Positions 49,502 through 61,393 of a DNA stretch of 64,000 nucleotides are shown here, piece by piece (position 1 is the stretch's first letter; every line of letters begins with the position of its first letter). The notes under the pieces were generated by a model. The model was not told the origin of the DNA. It searched no databases and saw nothing but the letters and a program-made list of their open reading frames with translations. Both the position numbers and the translations under genes were made by a program. The stretch spans positions 2,790,001-2,854,000 of the forward strand of contig CAJFCV020000004.1 of assembly GCA_904066235.2 (NCBI GenBank). The letters run 5' to 3'. Source of the DNA: Bursaphelenchus xylophilus (lineage: Eukaryota > Nematoda > Chromadorea > Rhabditida > Aphelenchoididae).

Positions 49502-52500
49502 TAAAATAACTTTAAAGCTCATTTTAATCTCTCTGAATGCTTTGAAAAAAGGTGTCGCAAAATCAGGGTGGTCTCCAGAAATTCTCAGCTATATTAAGTA
49601 TGTATAAGATTTTACACAACGTTAGAGGCATCTCTCGGCCAGAAATTCTGGCTCCAACAATCCTCTAAGCCCTTTGGGTTACATTGAATTTAAAATAGAG
49701 ATCATGGAAGCTTAGACAGGAACTTTTTTTTAAACAACAAAAAAAAACATCTTTAAAACCTATTCATCATGTATAATGTCAGATCAAAATTGACTTCAAA
49801 AATCGTTCGGCAACCTCCTCAAAACAAGTTCAAATAGCTAATCTCGCTATGTGGATCCATATAAGCGTCAATTTGATCAAACATAAGAAACCAAGGCAAT
49901 ACTTACGCAATATTGCACAAGTTATTCGATGATTTAGCTTATGAATCACTTTTTTACTGCCTAAAATCCCATTTTTACCCAATAAAACAACTCTATTTTG
50001 CCCGTTTTTACTTTTTTTCGCAACAAATCCTCACAAATCCCACCTTTATACGACTCTTTTTTTACCAAAATTCAACTCAAACCCATTCATTTTTGCAAAA
50101 AAAAGTCCTCCTATTCGTTATAAAGAACAGGGCGGATAGGTGCGGTTAATAACGAGAAACAAAAGCCGACGGGATGGGAAATCCGGCACTGGGGGGACGC
50201 GAGAAAGGTCAGCAAGTGGATTATGACAGTAGAGAGTGGGGAAAGGGAAGAGAGCGGTCAGAGAAAGAAAGGGTTTGGTTATTTTGAGGGAAACGGGATT
50301 TGGCCCGGGTAAATTGAGCGGCTCCACATGAGATTTGCGATATTTGAGGAGGGTAGGATTCAAGTTTTTGAGGGTTTGAGACAAGGTTTTTGAAGGGGGA
50401 ATTGATCATGAACAAGGTGAAGATCAAGGTGGAAATGATATTTCGACTTTAAAATAAGGAATAAATAGCTTCTAATTTTCCTTCGAGAGTAATTCTTGGA
50501 TCGTAAAAACCCAATTAACAGTGATATACAACCATTCCGATATTACTTTAGATACAGATTTTAGGTATCAAATCATCAAAAAATTGCTCCAGATCTCCAA
50601 AATATCGTTCCAAAAACATCCTACAAGGCATGAGAATACCCGAAAAACCAAATCCGACAACAATATTCCAAATTTTCCCAACAAACCGATCAAAATTATA
50701 TTATACTAGGCAAGACCAAATATTCTGTAAATTATAAAACGCTCGTCGATTGTACGCGTTGTAAACAAAAGCCAGCTGAAAGAAACAACAAAAAGAGCGG
50801 TTTTTGCATCCGTTATCAGACCGGAAACACAAATAAATGAGGAGAAGATGAGCGAATAATAAAATCAAACGAACAACATTGAAAATGGCGGTAAAACTAT
50901 AAAGAAATCAAAAATTGAAGTGCAAACTATTTTTAGACAATTAAATATTGCTTCTAGAGTAATAATCCGTCCCTTTGAAGTCTAAATAACAAGTGGAACA
51001 TCCAAAATGTAAAGAAAATTACCGAAAAAAGCCGTTTTCTCGAAGAAAACACGAATTCCGGTAATGAACTCCAATTTGCGGGAGAAATGGGAGTGGTAAA
51101 CAACGTACAACTATACTGGAAGGCTTCTGGAAAGCTGTTTAGACTTGTAAGATTCCGAAATTGAGGAAAAAATCTCATTTTTCGGACAAGGACAGGTTCC
51201 ATCGTATAAAATGTCGCTTTCCAAAAAATGGTAGAAACGGGTTGGAATCAATGCTAAATCGAGCTAGAGGGTAAAATACGTCTTGATTTCCATAATTGTG
51301 ACTAAATTTGATCAAAATTTTTATCTACCAAGTAAAAGGTTGTTTTTGCATGAAAAAGTAAATTTTCACAAATTGTTTGCTGAAATTCATCCGAAACTTT
51401 TCATAGAATAGACTTTTAGACTTTGTATTACACTTTTTACATGCAATCTACCTAAAAAATCTTTAAAATCCCCGCGTTTTCGCTCAAACACTTTATTTTA
51501 GCCTTAAAAATGAGTATTTCGCTTAAGAAACCCCAAAGATCTTCGTATAAACAGCCACACCCTTGGCTATCTTTTGCGCCTCGAGTATAGGGACCAAATA
51601 ATGGAAAGGAGAATGTGCATTTTCTGACCCCCTCTCCCTTCGGCGGGTCTTCGAACGTCAAGAATTCACCGCACTGTGCAGATGGTCAAAAAAGGGCAAA
51701 AAAAAGAGAGCGGGGACAGAGTGGGGGCTCGACCGACTGGCATCGGCTGCAACGTCGGGGACCCAGCCGGACGGAAAAGACCGGGGATGGGAGAAAACGC
51801 GAGGAAATTAGCTCGAGACTCTCGAAAAAGCGCTGCACTGTGCGAACGGCATGGCGCGAGAGAAGCGGGGGATTTGAGAGAGCGGCGAGAGCGGGAAAAA
51901 GACGGGTGTGGGGGGATGGGGAAGTAAAACGAACGTTTGAGAAGTAAGTAGGACGCAAAGCGAGATTCATTTCGACTTCTGCGGGTTATGACCTGAATTG
52001 AGGTCGGAGCCGGGGTTGGAGGTCAAGTGTAAGGTCAGCGAGGCTCGGAACAGATTGAAACTGAAAGAACAGGGCGGTTCCGGCCTAAATGCCATAGTTT
52101 CCATGGAAATGAACGGCTAAATGGAGGTGGGGATATAGCTCAAGACGAGGGTCATGGTTAAAATTTGTTTGTGACCTTTGACCCTAAAATACTCCTCCAA
52201 ATTACTCGATAAATTTGGAGGATTTCGAGCATAAGCCACCGACAGGAATAGTATTGAAACTTAAGAGGGTGGGGGCAGAACCCGTTCCATTCCCCCGGGT
52301 TTCCTCAAGACTCTCGATCCGGAACCCAATCCTTGGCCACGAACCGCCGCTGGGCCAAAAAGCCGCGGAAACTACAACCAATTGCCTGGAGGGTCCAGAG
52401 AGCGAAAGAGGCATGTCATTCGGTCTGACCGCACTATTAATTTTGTTTACTCTCTCGCTTCTCTGTCAACTCTCCGCATTGTTCCTACTCTCTCGGGGTT

Positions 52501-53026
52501 TTTTGCAAAAAATTGCTGAAAATTTGAGGACAAGTAGAAAATAGGGGTCTTAAAACTTTTTACACGGGTATTCGAATACTTTGCGAGAGGGAAAAGGTCT
52601 GTTTCAGAAGCTTTCCGCATTTTTTGCGGGGAATAAGCTCAAATTCTGATCATAAACCGTTCGAAATGCGGAAGAGTAAACAGCAAGGGCTTAAGGCGGG
52701 TGGGGAAAGGGAAGTTTGAACTTTTTGGACAGGGTCATTATGAAAAAAGACATTGTTATTGGCCAACAGAGGAATTATGGGGGAAATGAGTTGAAAGTTA
52801 AAAAATCGTTGAGAAAATGGAAGTTTTATTCATGAAAAACGGGATGAAATGCGGTATGGATAATATTTTGGGCTAACAATTAGAGTTTTTATCACCTTTT
52901 TATATACGTTTTTTCCGAAACAAGGAGGTAATGAAGATTTTCGGGCGAAAAATATTTGATTAGCAGTAAAGAATGTTTCATTTACTAAATAAGATTGTCG
53001 CACGTCAAACTGAGATAAGCTAAAAC

Positions 53027-53225
53027 GGTCGTGATTGGCAATTCGCCAAAAAAGACACAAAAAACTTTTTGTCGGAGAAGAAATGGGGAACTTTTGGAGC
53101 GAGAGAGTACGTTTGCGCGTCTTTTCTCTGTCTTCTCTGGCAAACAAGACGAAGTGTAAAAAACCGATAGTGGAGAGTCTATTCCGGTCACTCATTTTGA
53201 CGTGCGTCGTGCTTCAAAATGCAGC
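53027..53225. repeat. Duplicated upstream block, copy 1
   Basis: TTGTCGGAGAAGAAATGGGG through CTTTTCTCTGTCTTCTCTGG to GAGTCTATTCCGGTCAC is repeated in the same orientation at 57.69-57.89 kb with only scattered differences. Confidence 0.8.
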
Positions 53226-53274
53226 TGAACTTTTAAAATACGTCAATTTAATTTTACGGCAATCGTCAGCTATA

Positions 53275-53520
53275 GCGACGGACCTGATCCAGTGGCAAAA
53301 AACGTACTATTTTGCATCCGGGAAGTATCAAAAATGTAGCAACATGCCTCCCTCTCCAACTAAGAAAACTCCGTTTTGAAGGGTTCCCTCACAAAAAGAG
53401 CGGGGGCGCTTTTTTAAATCGGAGTTTCTCAATTGGAGATGGAGGTATTTTGCTACATTTTCTGATACTTCCCGGATGCAAAATGGTACGTTTTTTGCCA
53501 CGGATCAGGTCCGCCACTGT
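53275..53520. repeat. GATCAGGTCC-type element, copy 8
   Basis: GACGGACCTGATCCAGTGGC on the left and GCCACGGATCAGGTCCGCCA on the right. Confidence 0.85.
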
Positions 53521-54207
53521 GGTAATGGAAAACATTAAAATATATTAGAGAAAAATCTAATATAATAATACAACTATTCGACTGAATTCGATTGAACCGG
53601 CAGATAATTCGCAACATAGCATGCTTAATTTCGAACACAGGTCCCCCAAAACTCCTTCGCCCCATGTACACGACCCCTCCATTCATGAGACGGGAACCGG
53701 ACAAAAAAAGCCGAATCCAGAGCCGGAAACGGGCCGTCCCAAAAGATTCCGGCCTCTGTATGCGGCCTTGTATGGGGTCTTGTTCATGTTTTTTCCCCTC
53801 TGCCCGCATTTTCGGCCGATTTCTTTGCACAAAAAAAACGCGGAAAAAAGCGGCGGCCGAAACCCGGCCCCAGAGTCGTTATGGAGCAGAGGGGTGCAGT
53901 TGCACCGCCCGCTTCTATTTATCCCCGCAAAACAAAAGAATTGGCGGAAAGGAGAAGGGACCAAGGGTGCGGGTGTTTCTGACCGCCCGAGGGTTTTGGC
54001 CGCGGGTCAAAATCAGTCGAAAAACGACTTTTCAAATTTGAATGCAAGTCCGATGAGGGGTGCTGGGAGAGCGGGTGGGATGTCAGAATGGACAAAATTT
54101 ATGGGAGAGAGGTGCGAAGTGTGGCGTTTTTCTAAGGCCTAGGACGCAGCTTGCGCTAATTGCGGATCTTCATTTCTTGTAGGGCGCAGCCTGCCGGAAA
54201 AGATATA

Positions 54208-55412
54208 TTAGGTTGATTCAAAAGTTTTTCCACATTTTTTTGAGACACTTCAAAATAAAATTTCTGGAGCCTGATTGAATGTATGTTAAAACTGAAAGCA
54301 TAGATGTATGGGGCAGAACATTGCAAAATTTTTGATTCGTAGCATTTTATTTTCTACAAGCTTCCTTTCAGAATATTTCAAAAATACTAAAAATTTCTCC
54401 GTTTGTGTCATGGTGAATATCCCGGGCCCTAGCAATTTTCCAGCCCACTAAAAAGTCTCGGGTTTTGGGTTATTCGTACTTGGGATGGCTGTAGTTTCTT
54501 CTGAATTTATTGCTCTACTTATATCTACACTGACTTTTTTTGTAGCATCCCATAAAGTTGGCCGGAGAGCCGAGCTACCGATCTCAAGCAGATTTTTAAA
54601 AATTTTTTGAAAGGAGTTAGATTTTTTTGACTCGGCTGCCATTCAGGTTGTACAAAGACAGTATGCTGATGATACATTCAAAAAGTCACCAACTGAAATT
54701 GCCTTATAAGGTAGAAAAGCAGCATAAACTGCACTTTTAGACGAATTTTTGTAATTTTTTTACTGGTATGGCAAAAGGACCTTCAGCTTAGCGCGTCTAG
54801 CAACTGATAGTGTATGTCAAGTAGGATCAATTATTTATTAAATAACTAGGATACCGGGCGAGAGTAATGAACAGAAAACGTTTTTGTAAAAATCCCCTAA
54901 ATTTCGTAAAATATTGGTAGATTAGAAAGATTCGATTTTTCTGCCGCATAGCTAAAGCTAGCGCGAATGTTTAGCGTTGGCGTTGTAGTGCTACTCATAC
55001 ACTACAATAACAGAACGCGTTATCTCTTAGTGCTTCTAATAGCTGCGTCTACAGGGTCTACTTTTGCCAGACCCTAGTTTTTGATTTTTCGCACTAAAAA
55101 TTTTTCGACTAGCCCTATAGCAAATTGTCCTCGGTGCCATAGAGATTACATACAGGCATACCATATTCTAGAATATTAAGAAGATACAGCCACTCTAGAC
55201 GTAACGCCGGCGGTTTACTTTTTCTTCCTTCGAGTAGTTAAGGTTTAACACGGCGCTACTACTACAAATTGCTAAGTTGTAAAAAGTTATTAATCTACTA
55301 TAATCTACAAACAGCCCTCTTTCTAAAAAGATATATACCAGGCCCACTGGCTTTGGCCTAAATTTTTTAAAATTTTTTAAAGACATGTGGAAAAACTTTT
55401 GAATCAACCTAA
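54208..55412. mobile_element. Mariner-like element shell, 1.2 kb
   Basis: Flanked by TA and bounded by TTAGGTTGATTCAAAAGTTT and AAACTTTTGAATCAACCTAA; the inverted ends match for about 30 bases (through TTTTCCACAT). These are mariner-type termini. I find no frame inside that looks like a transposase, so it is a non-autonomous or decayed copy. Confidence 0.85.
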
Positions 55413-56386
55413 TAGATTATGACTGGTAAAATACGTGCTACGATGATGAGCTTTTCACACCCATAAAAAGACTCTTTCTAAAATACGATTCTCTTTTCTA
55501 AAACACGATTTTCAAGAAGATCCTAGGGCGCAGCTTGCCATTCCAAAAAATTCAAAATTTCTCTCCAAAATCCCCCTTTTTGCCCTACCCAGCTATTACT
55601 CAACCTATTCAACAATTTGCGATATGTTCCAGCCTCGGAAGAAATTCATTTCGCCCCGTTTTTCCTTCAAAAAAGGCCATTTTTAGACGGAAAAGGAGAG
55701 GATTGGAATAATTGGACGGGATGTTATGAAAAACGAGACAAAAGTGCCACTTGAGCGTCGAGGAAAAACATAAAAGGAAGTATGGGTAATGGGCATAAGA
55801 ATGGGGCCATTAAATGGCTGACGAAAAGAGAATGACGAACATGGCGGATCGGGGAAAAACGAGTTGTAATTGGAAAGGGATAAAATGAATTTGAAAATTT
55901 TTGGATTGAAAATGATTGTAAAATACGATATGTGTTCTTTATCGAACCATTTTTGGACCAAAGATAGAGATTTTGTTGGATTTTGGAGCGTTTTTCTGCT
56001 AATTCTAACAATTTTTCAGCTTTCACCGTTTCAAAATTTGTCTCAAAATCAAGTGTAATAATATTGTCCTGAAATCAACTAAAATTTTTTTATTTTTGCT
56101 AATTTTCATCGTCGAAACCTCTTATTGAGCCCTTAAAAAACCTGCAAACTAAAAAATTTTCTAGCGCGGTAAATTACAGACCACTTCCTTCCGACAGCTC
56201 ATAAATAACACTGCAATGGACGGAAAGGTCTGATTTTATCGAATACCACATTTTTGGCGCGAATTTCATTAGCTGAGAAATCAATAGGTCATCGCAGAAG
56301 CATTTTTAAATCATCAAAAGAAATTATTTTTATCTCAAAAAAATCTGTTGGCGATAGTGCCAAATTTGAATAATGAATTAGCCTTT

Positions 56387-56600
56387 ACAATTGCGGACCT
56401 GATCCAGTGGCAAAAAACGTACTATTTTGCATATGGGAAGTATCAAAAATGTGGCAAAATGCCTCCCTCTCCAAATAAAAAAACTCGGCTTTGAAGGGCA
56501 CGTTTCTTTTTTCAATTGGAGAGGGATTTTGCCACATTTTTGATACTTCCCGGATGCAAAATGGTGCGTTTTTTGCCACTGGTTCAGGTCCGCCACTGTA
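56387..56600. repeat. GATCAGGTCC-type element, copy 9
   Basis: GCGGACCTGATCCAGTGGCA on the left and GCCACTGGTTCAGGTCCGCC on the right, with a shortened middle. Confidence 0.85.
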
Positions 56601-57690
56601 AATCGACCGGTCGTTTCCCCCATCCTCACAAATTCCCGTTCTCCTCCTTTTCAAACGACTATCAAGTATATAGTATCAAGTATAAATCAATTCGAAAAAG
56701 TCACCATTATGTTGGTGAAGTCACATTTGAAAATAATAAATTCGGACAGCTCCGGGATGTAATTGTTTTGGAATTTGGGTGCGGAAGAAAAGTTCGGCAA
56801 CCTCAAAGGAAAGCGGGCGAAAAAAAGAGAAATGGGAACGGCAAAAACTTTTAATTTTAATCAAATTCGGATTCCCTTCGTAACGGAATATGAAAAAAAA
56901 TTCTAGAACGAAGAATTGCCGGAGGGTATGTAGGAAAAGTTTGTGAAATTCGAAATGTTTTCGCCCTGAGGACCCTTTGATGTTTATGTATTCGAATCCC
57001 AAAGCGAGTCAAGATGAAGAAAAATGGCTTCGAATCCGTGCCCGCTGGGCATGTCGCAATGTTTTCGAATGCTCTTAACTTTGCGGGAAGGAGTCGTTTT
57101 GGGGACGAGGAAGAGGAAGAGATAAAAGTCGAGAGGTCATGAATGAGACGTCATTAACTCGAGTATATCTTGAAATTGTTGGATCTCTGATCTGAATGGA
57201 CCATGCCGTTTCATGACATGCTTGATAGCCGTATCAAATTTTGACTGGGATCTCAGGGTTCCTCTTACATAAGTCAATTTCCATAGACTCAAATGAAATT
57301 TGAACCTCGCCGATCTCTAAGAGAATTTGATCTATGGTGAGTTTTAAGACGCCCATTGAGAAAGAGCTCTTTGAAATCTGTGCATAATAAACAAGGCGAT
57401 GCGCCATGCTGTACCTTACAAAGGGGAATGGTTAGTGTCCATTCAGAAGCTTGGACGGGCATTGACCGACGTTCAGTCAAGTTAATCCTGCCCGCGGACA
57501 TTTCAAAGAAGACTCAAAGACTGAGAAAATAACAATGATGGCCGAGGTGGTACAAGTCAAAAAAAGTTAAAAAACAAGGAACCTCGGATCATTGATTTTT
57601 GACGAAATGTCGCCGAATTATGGAGTCACAAAAGAAAACTTTCACAGAGAAAAAGTTCGAAAATCTAAAATGGCCCGGTGAATGGATTGG

Positions 57691-57885
57691 CAACTCGCCA
57701 AAAAAGAGACGTGAAAAAACTTTTGTCGGGGAAGAAATGGGGAATTTTTGGGGCGAGAGAGTGCGTTTTTGCGCTTCTTTTCTCTGTCTTCTCTGGCAAA
57801 TTAAGACGAAGTTAAAAACCCGATAGCAAAGAGTCTATTCCGGTCACCGGCTCCTCAGTTTGATGTGTGGTGCTCTAATTGTGTA
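57691..57885. repeat. Duplicated upstream block, copy 2
   Basis: Direct copy of the block at 53.03 kb: TTTGTCGGGGAAGAAATGGG, then CTTTTCTCTGTCTTCTCTGG, then GAGTCTATTCCGGTCAC. Confidence 0.8.
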
Positions 57886-58572
57886 TGATCTGTTTTGATG
57901 TGCATAGCAGTCTGTCGGGAAAATAATGAGCACTCTATCGCTTCAAAAATCCCCGCCGAGAAAATGAATTGTATCGCGGCAAAATCAAACTGTTTTTTTA
58001 CTTCTGCGAGACGACAGATGCAGCGGCATTATGCTCATTATTTTCCTTTTTTTCCCGACAGGATCCCGACAGGATATCTGCAGCAAAATCAGCATGAAAA
58101 ATCAGCCAAAAGACAAAAGCTTCAAGCTTTCTTTTAGGATTGTTTTGAAGACGCTATACATAAAATTGCTCTTACAGTTGTCAGCTTTCATCACACTTTA
58201 CCTGACCTTTACTCTTGCTTTTAATTCCATCTCCGAACAATGGGGGTTTTATCTGTTATTCTCATGGGGGCAATGGGCCATAAAATGGATATGTTTGATG
58301 CCAAAAGCGGGCCCGTCCGTTCTCCCCTCCCGTCCTCTTTTTTTTGGTTGACCATCTGCGCGACTTCTCGGAGACAAAATTGTACGCGGGACAAGAGATT
58401 TTATTAGATTAGGATCAATAAACGGGACGAGACATGGATAATGCAATTAAAAATTCGTTATACGTCGCAAATTAACGGGATATATCGGGCAAAAATGGGC
58501 TGTGTTGCCCGGGAAACTGCCATGAAATGAAACTATCAATTGGCATAATCAAAATTAGGCCATATTTCCACC

Positions 58573-58607
58573 GGAGTGAAGACTTGACTCATGGGTCAAG
58601 TGTTCCG
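58573..58607. repeat. CACTTGAC palindrome, copy 5 (diverged)
   Basis: GGAGTGAAGACTTGACTCAT followed by GGGTCAAGTGTTCC. The left arm has lost part of the pairing. Confidence 0.65.
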
Positions 58608-59084
58608 AACTTTGAAAATTGATCGAAATAAAGTTAAAATCGAAAAAAATGAGTTTAGTGAAAAAGTAAACACACAAAAAAAAAAGGAATTTCGCAACAC
58701 TGTAAGTTGTTTATTTGAGTGCATCGCCATTAAAATTCCTTTTTTTTCTTCGCGTAATTAGGCGTGCTTTAGCGGCTACAACTTGGAATTTTGATGAGAA
58801 TTCGAAAAAATTACGCGTAAAAGTTGCAGCCTATCACAAGAAAATTCTTTAAAAATATCAGCAAAATTCCAAAAGCCAGCGAAAAATGTCCCTTCAAATT
58901 AATTCGCTCTTATTTTTGATTGGAATTTGATGGAAGGAAGAAATTCCTTTGCAGGCATCCGCCGCGTCTCGCTCATTAACTTTTCATCAACACCTTACAG
59001 CGAAATCTCATGTTGAAAGTGGCAGTAAAACAGTTTTTTGAAAATAAATTGCTTCTTGTAAACAAAAAAGTTTCATAAGTTACA

Positions 59085-59642
<558 letters not shown>

Positions 59643-59829
59643 GTTAGTTGTAAAATACGTTCCAATAAATCATTCGGATGTTGGAAAAGACAAAAATCTG
59701 GCCAAAGAGTCATTCGTTAAGAAATTGTTTTCTTTTTTCTCCCTTTCAAAATGCTAATGGGCTTCTTGTTTGATTGAAGATTTGGAAGCAATTGTTTGTT
59801 TCTTTTCCTCAATTCGTCCACAAGAAACG

Positions 59830-60207
59830 ATGCTTTGCTTTCTCATTTTTGTCTATGCTTCTATTCTGTCGTGTTCATCGGCAAACAAGCCAATAGTCCC
59901 ATCAAGTTTGTCGCTCTCTGATCTAAATCTGATGGCGTTGTGTGAATTAGGATACTCCTCATTGGTCTATGAGGATCACGGAAATTATTGCGGACAAAAT
60001 CCGAAAGGTGGAAATGCCACCGATGATATCGATCAGTAAGTGGATTTAGCGCTGAATACATGGTCTATAGATGCTGCAAGGTTCATGTGTTATGCTACAA
60101 CTCTTCTGTAACAGAGAAAAAATGCAAGAAATCGGAAGTTCCCAATCATCCCTACAAACAGAACTGTACCGTTGATGGTATTGGTCAGAAAAAGGCTGTT
60201 TGTGACG
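59830..60207 (+). CDS. Secreted phospholipase A2-like gene, 5' exons (probably degenerate)
   Basis: Exon 1 (59830-60035) starts MLCFLIFVYASILSCSSANK, a signal peptide, and ends GNYCGQNPKGGNATDDIDQ, which matches the Ca-binding loop pattern YGxYCGxGxxG of secreted PLA2 in outline. Exon 2 (60071-60207) reads CCKVHVLCYNSS, the position of the PLA2 active-site CCxxHDxCY motif: the His is present but the following Asp is Val. It ends in phase 1 at GACG|GTAAGA. The expected next Cys-rich exon is not found. The following intron contains a repeat copy, and two possible acceptors (before 60631 and 60650) lead to stops within 16-26 codons. It may be a non-catalytic family member or a decaying gene. ATG chosen because it begins the hydrophobic leader. 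Confidence 0.7.
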
Positions 60208-60274
60208 GTAAGACAAAAAAATTTTATTAATCTTACAAGTTTTTCCTCTGTATTTTACTGCCTAGCTACGCTAT

Positions 60275-60490
60275 AGTGACGTACCTGATCCAGTGCCAAC
60301 AGATATACCATTTTGCATCCTGAAAGTATCAAAAAATGTAGCAAAATGCCTCCCTCTTCAACTAAAAAAACTCTGTTTTGAAGGGCGCGCCCTTTCTTTC
60401 ACAAAAAGAGCTTTTGAAATCGGAGTTTTTTTTCGCTTGAAGAGGGAGATATTTTGAGACATTTTTTGATGCTTCTCGGATGCAAAATGG
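60275..60490. repeat. GATCAGGTCC-type element, copy 10 (right end lost)
   Basis: Begins TGACGTACCTGATCCAGTGC and keeps the right internal arm (TTTTTGATGCTTCTCGGATG) but lacks the terminal GGATCAGGTCC. Confidence 0.8.
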
Positions 60491-60852
60491 TTTAACGCCT
60501 GTTTTTTCCTGAAATCATAAAAGAATACCAAGTAATTAACATAAAGTAAAGTTTGTTGGCGTTTTTACCGCCACTTTGATGACTTTTTTTATCCGCGGAA
60601 ATACAAAACAAATACAAAGCAACTTTTCAGGCAGTTTATTTTATTACAGCCTACCTGCTAATATCACAGACGTTGTGTAGAATTTTAAAGCAGCTCAAAT
60701 TGCTGCAATTTCCATATTTTTCATGATGGAATAAGTGCAAAGTCGAAACATCTCCAAAATCGAGGTCCTTCCGTTTGACATTCAAAAAAACAAGTTAATA
60801 AATCAGTATAGTCATGAAAAGAAAGTGACTAGTGTAGAATACCACGGATAAT

Positions 60853-61119
60853 TTAGTAGTATAAAAATCGCTTGGCTGCATCTAAAAGTTTTTGCCTCAA
60901 GACCCAAGAAAAAAGATTGCAGTTTTTCCCGCCGCACCCTACGTATCCTTTCAGATGACAACGATAAATGCGGGTTATTCCTCTGTTGGTGCGACAAATA
61001 TCTGGTCGATTGCTGGCAACAGTACCCTCCTCCCCACATAGCGGACAAATTTCGTCAAGACTTCCAAAAAAGCAACAACTATTCGTCATCAAAGTCCATC
61101 TCTTCACTTTGAAGCACAT
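60853..61119 (-). CDS. Possible small cysteine-rich protein, unknown family
   Basis: An open frame of 88 codons starting MCFKVKRWTLMTNSCCFFGS (a second ATG at 61089 is possible). It contains CPLCGEEG, then a Cys at about +14, then RCHLKGYVGCGGKNCNLF, so several CxxC or CxxxxC pairs could bind zinc. It lies between the PLA2-like and carboxylesterase genes. I see no homologue from memory and no strong splice signal; the Cys spacing is the only argument for coding. Confidence 0.35.
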   Translation of the reverse strand: MCFKVKRWTLMTNSCCFFGSLDEICPLCGEEGTVASNRPDICRTNRGITRIYRCHLKGYVGCGGKNCNLFSWVLRQKLLDAAKRFLYY

Positions 61120-61393
61120 AATATAAATTTTAATTTTTCTCAATAAATTTATTCCAACAACTATGTGATTATAACACATTATGTTAACAACCTAAATGAA
61201 AGGGCTTGTTGTCTTCCCGGAGCTGATAAATAGGCGCGTTATCGTACATAAACAATACTGTTAAAAGGTGAAAATTCGAGAAATACGAAATGAAAGTCTA
61301 AAAAATCAAAGATACGATGGATAAATACAGTTCTAGAAGTGTGTATTTACAGAACATTTTTGGGCTGAAACAATGTTTTTGGCCGGGTTTGCC

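Larger units (their letters stand above)
47114..54207. other. unc-44 upstream region without a convincing gene
   Basis: Contains the tRNA-like sequence, a palindrome (48.1-48.6 kb), repeat copies and GC-richer purine-biased islands near 51.66-51.93, 52.2-52.4 and 53.6-54.1 kb. Frames within those islands look like chance products of GC richness. Distal promoters or non-coding 5' exons of unc-44 could lie here, but I cannot locate them. Confidence 0.5.
55413..59084. other. No gene seen
   Basis: AT-rich DNA with one GATCAGGTCC-type element (56387-56600), the second copy of the duplicated block (57691-57885) and a CACTTGAC palindrome (58573-58607). The 106-codon frame at 58031-58351 has no recognisable feature. 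Confidence 0.5.

Noticed and set aside
53592..54142. Overlapping plus-strand frames of 149 and 173 codons in a GC-rich island
   Set aside because: Two frames are open over the same stretch with no domain, as expected from GC richness rather than coding.
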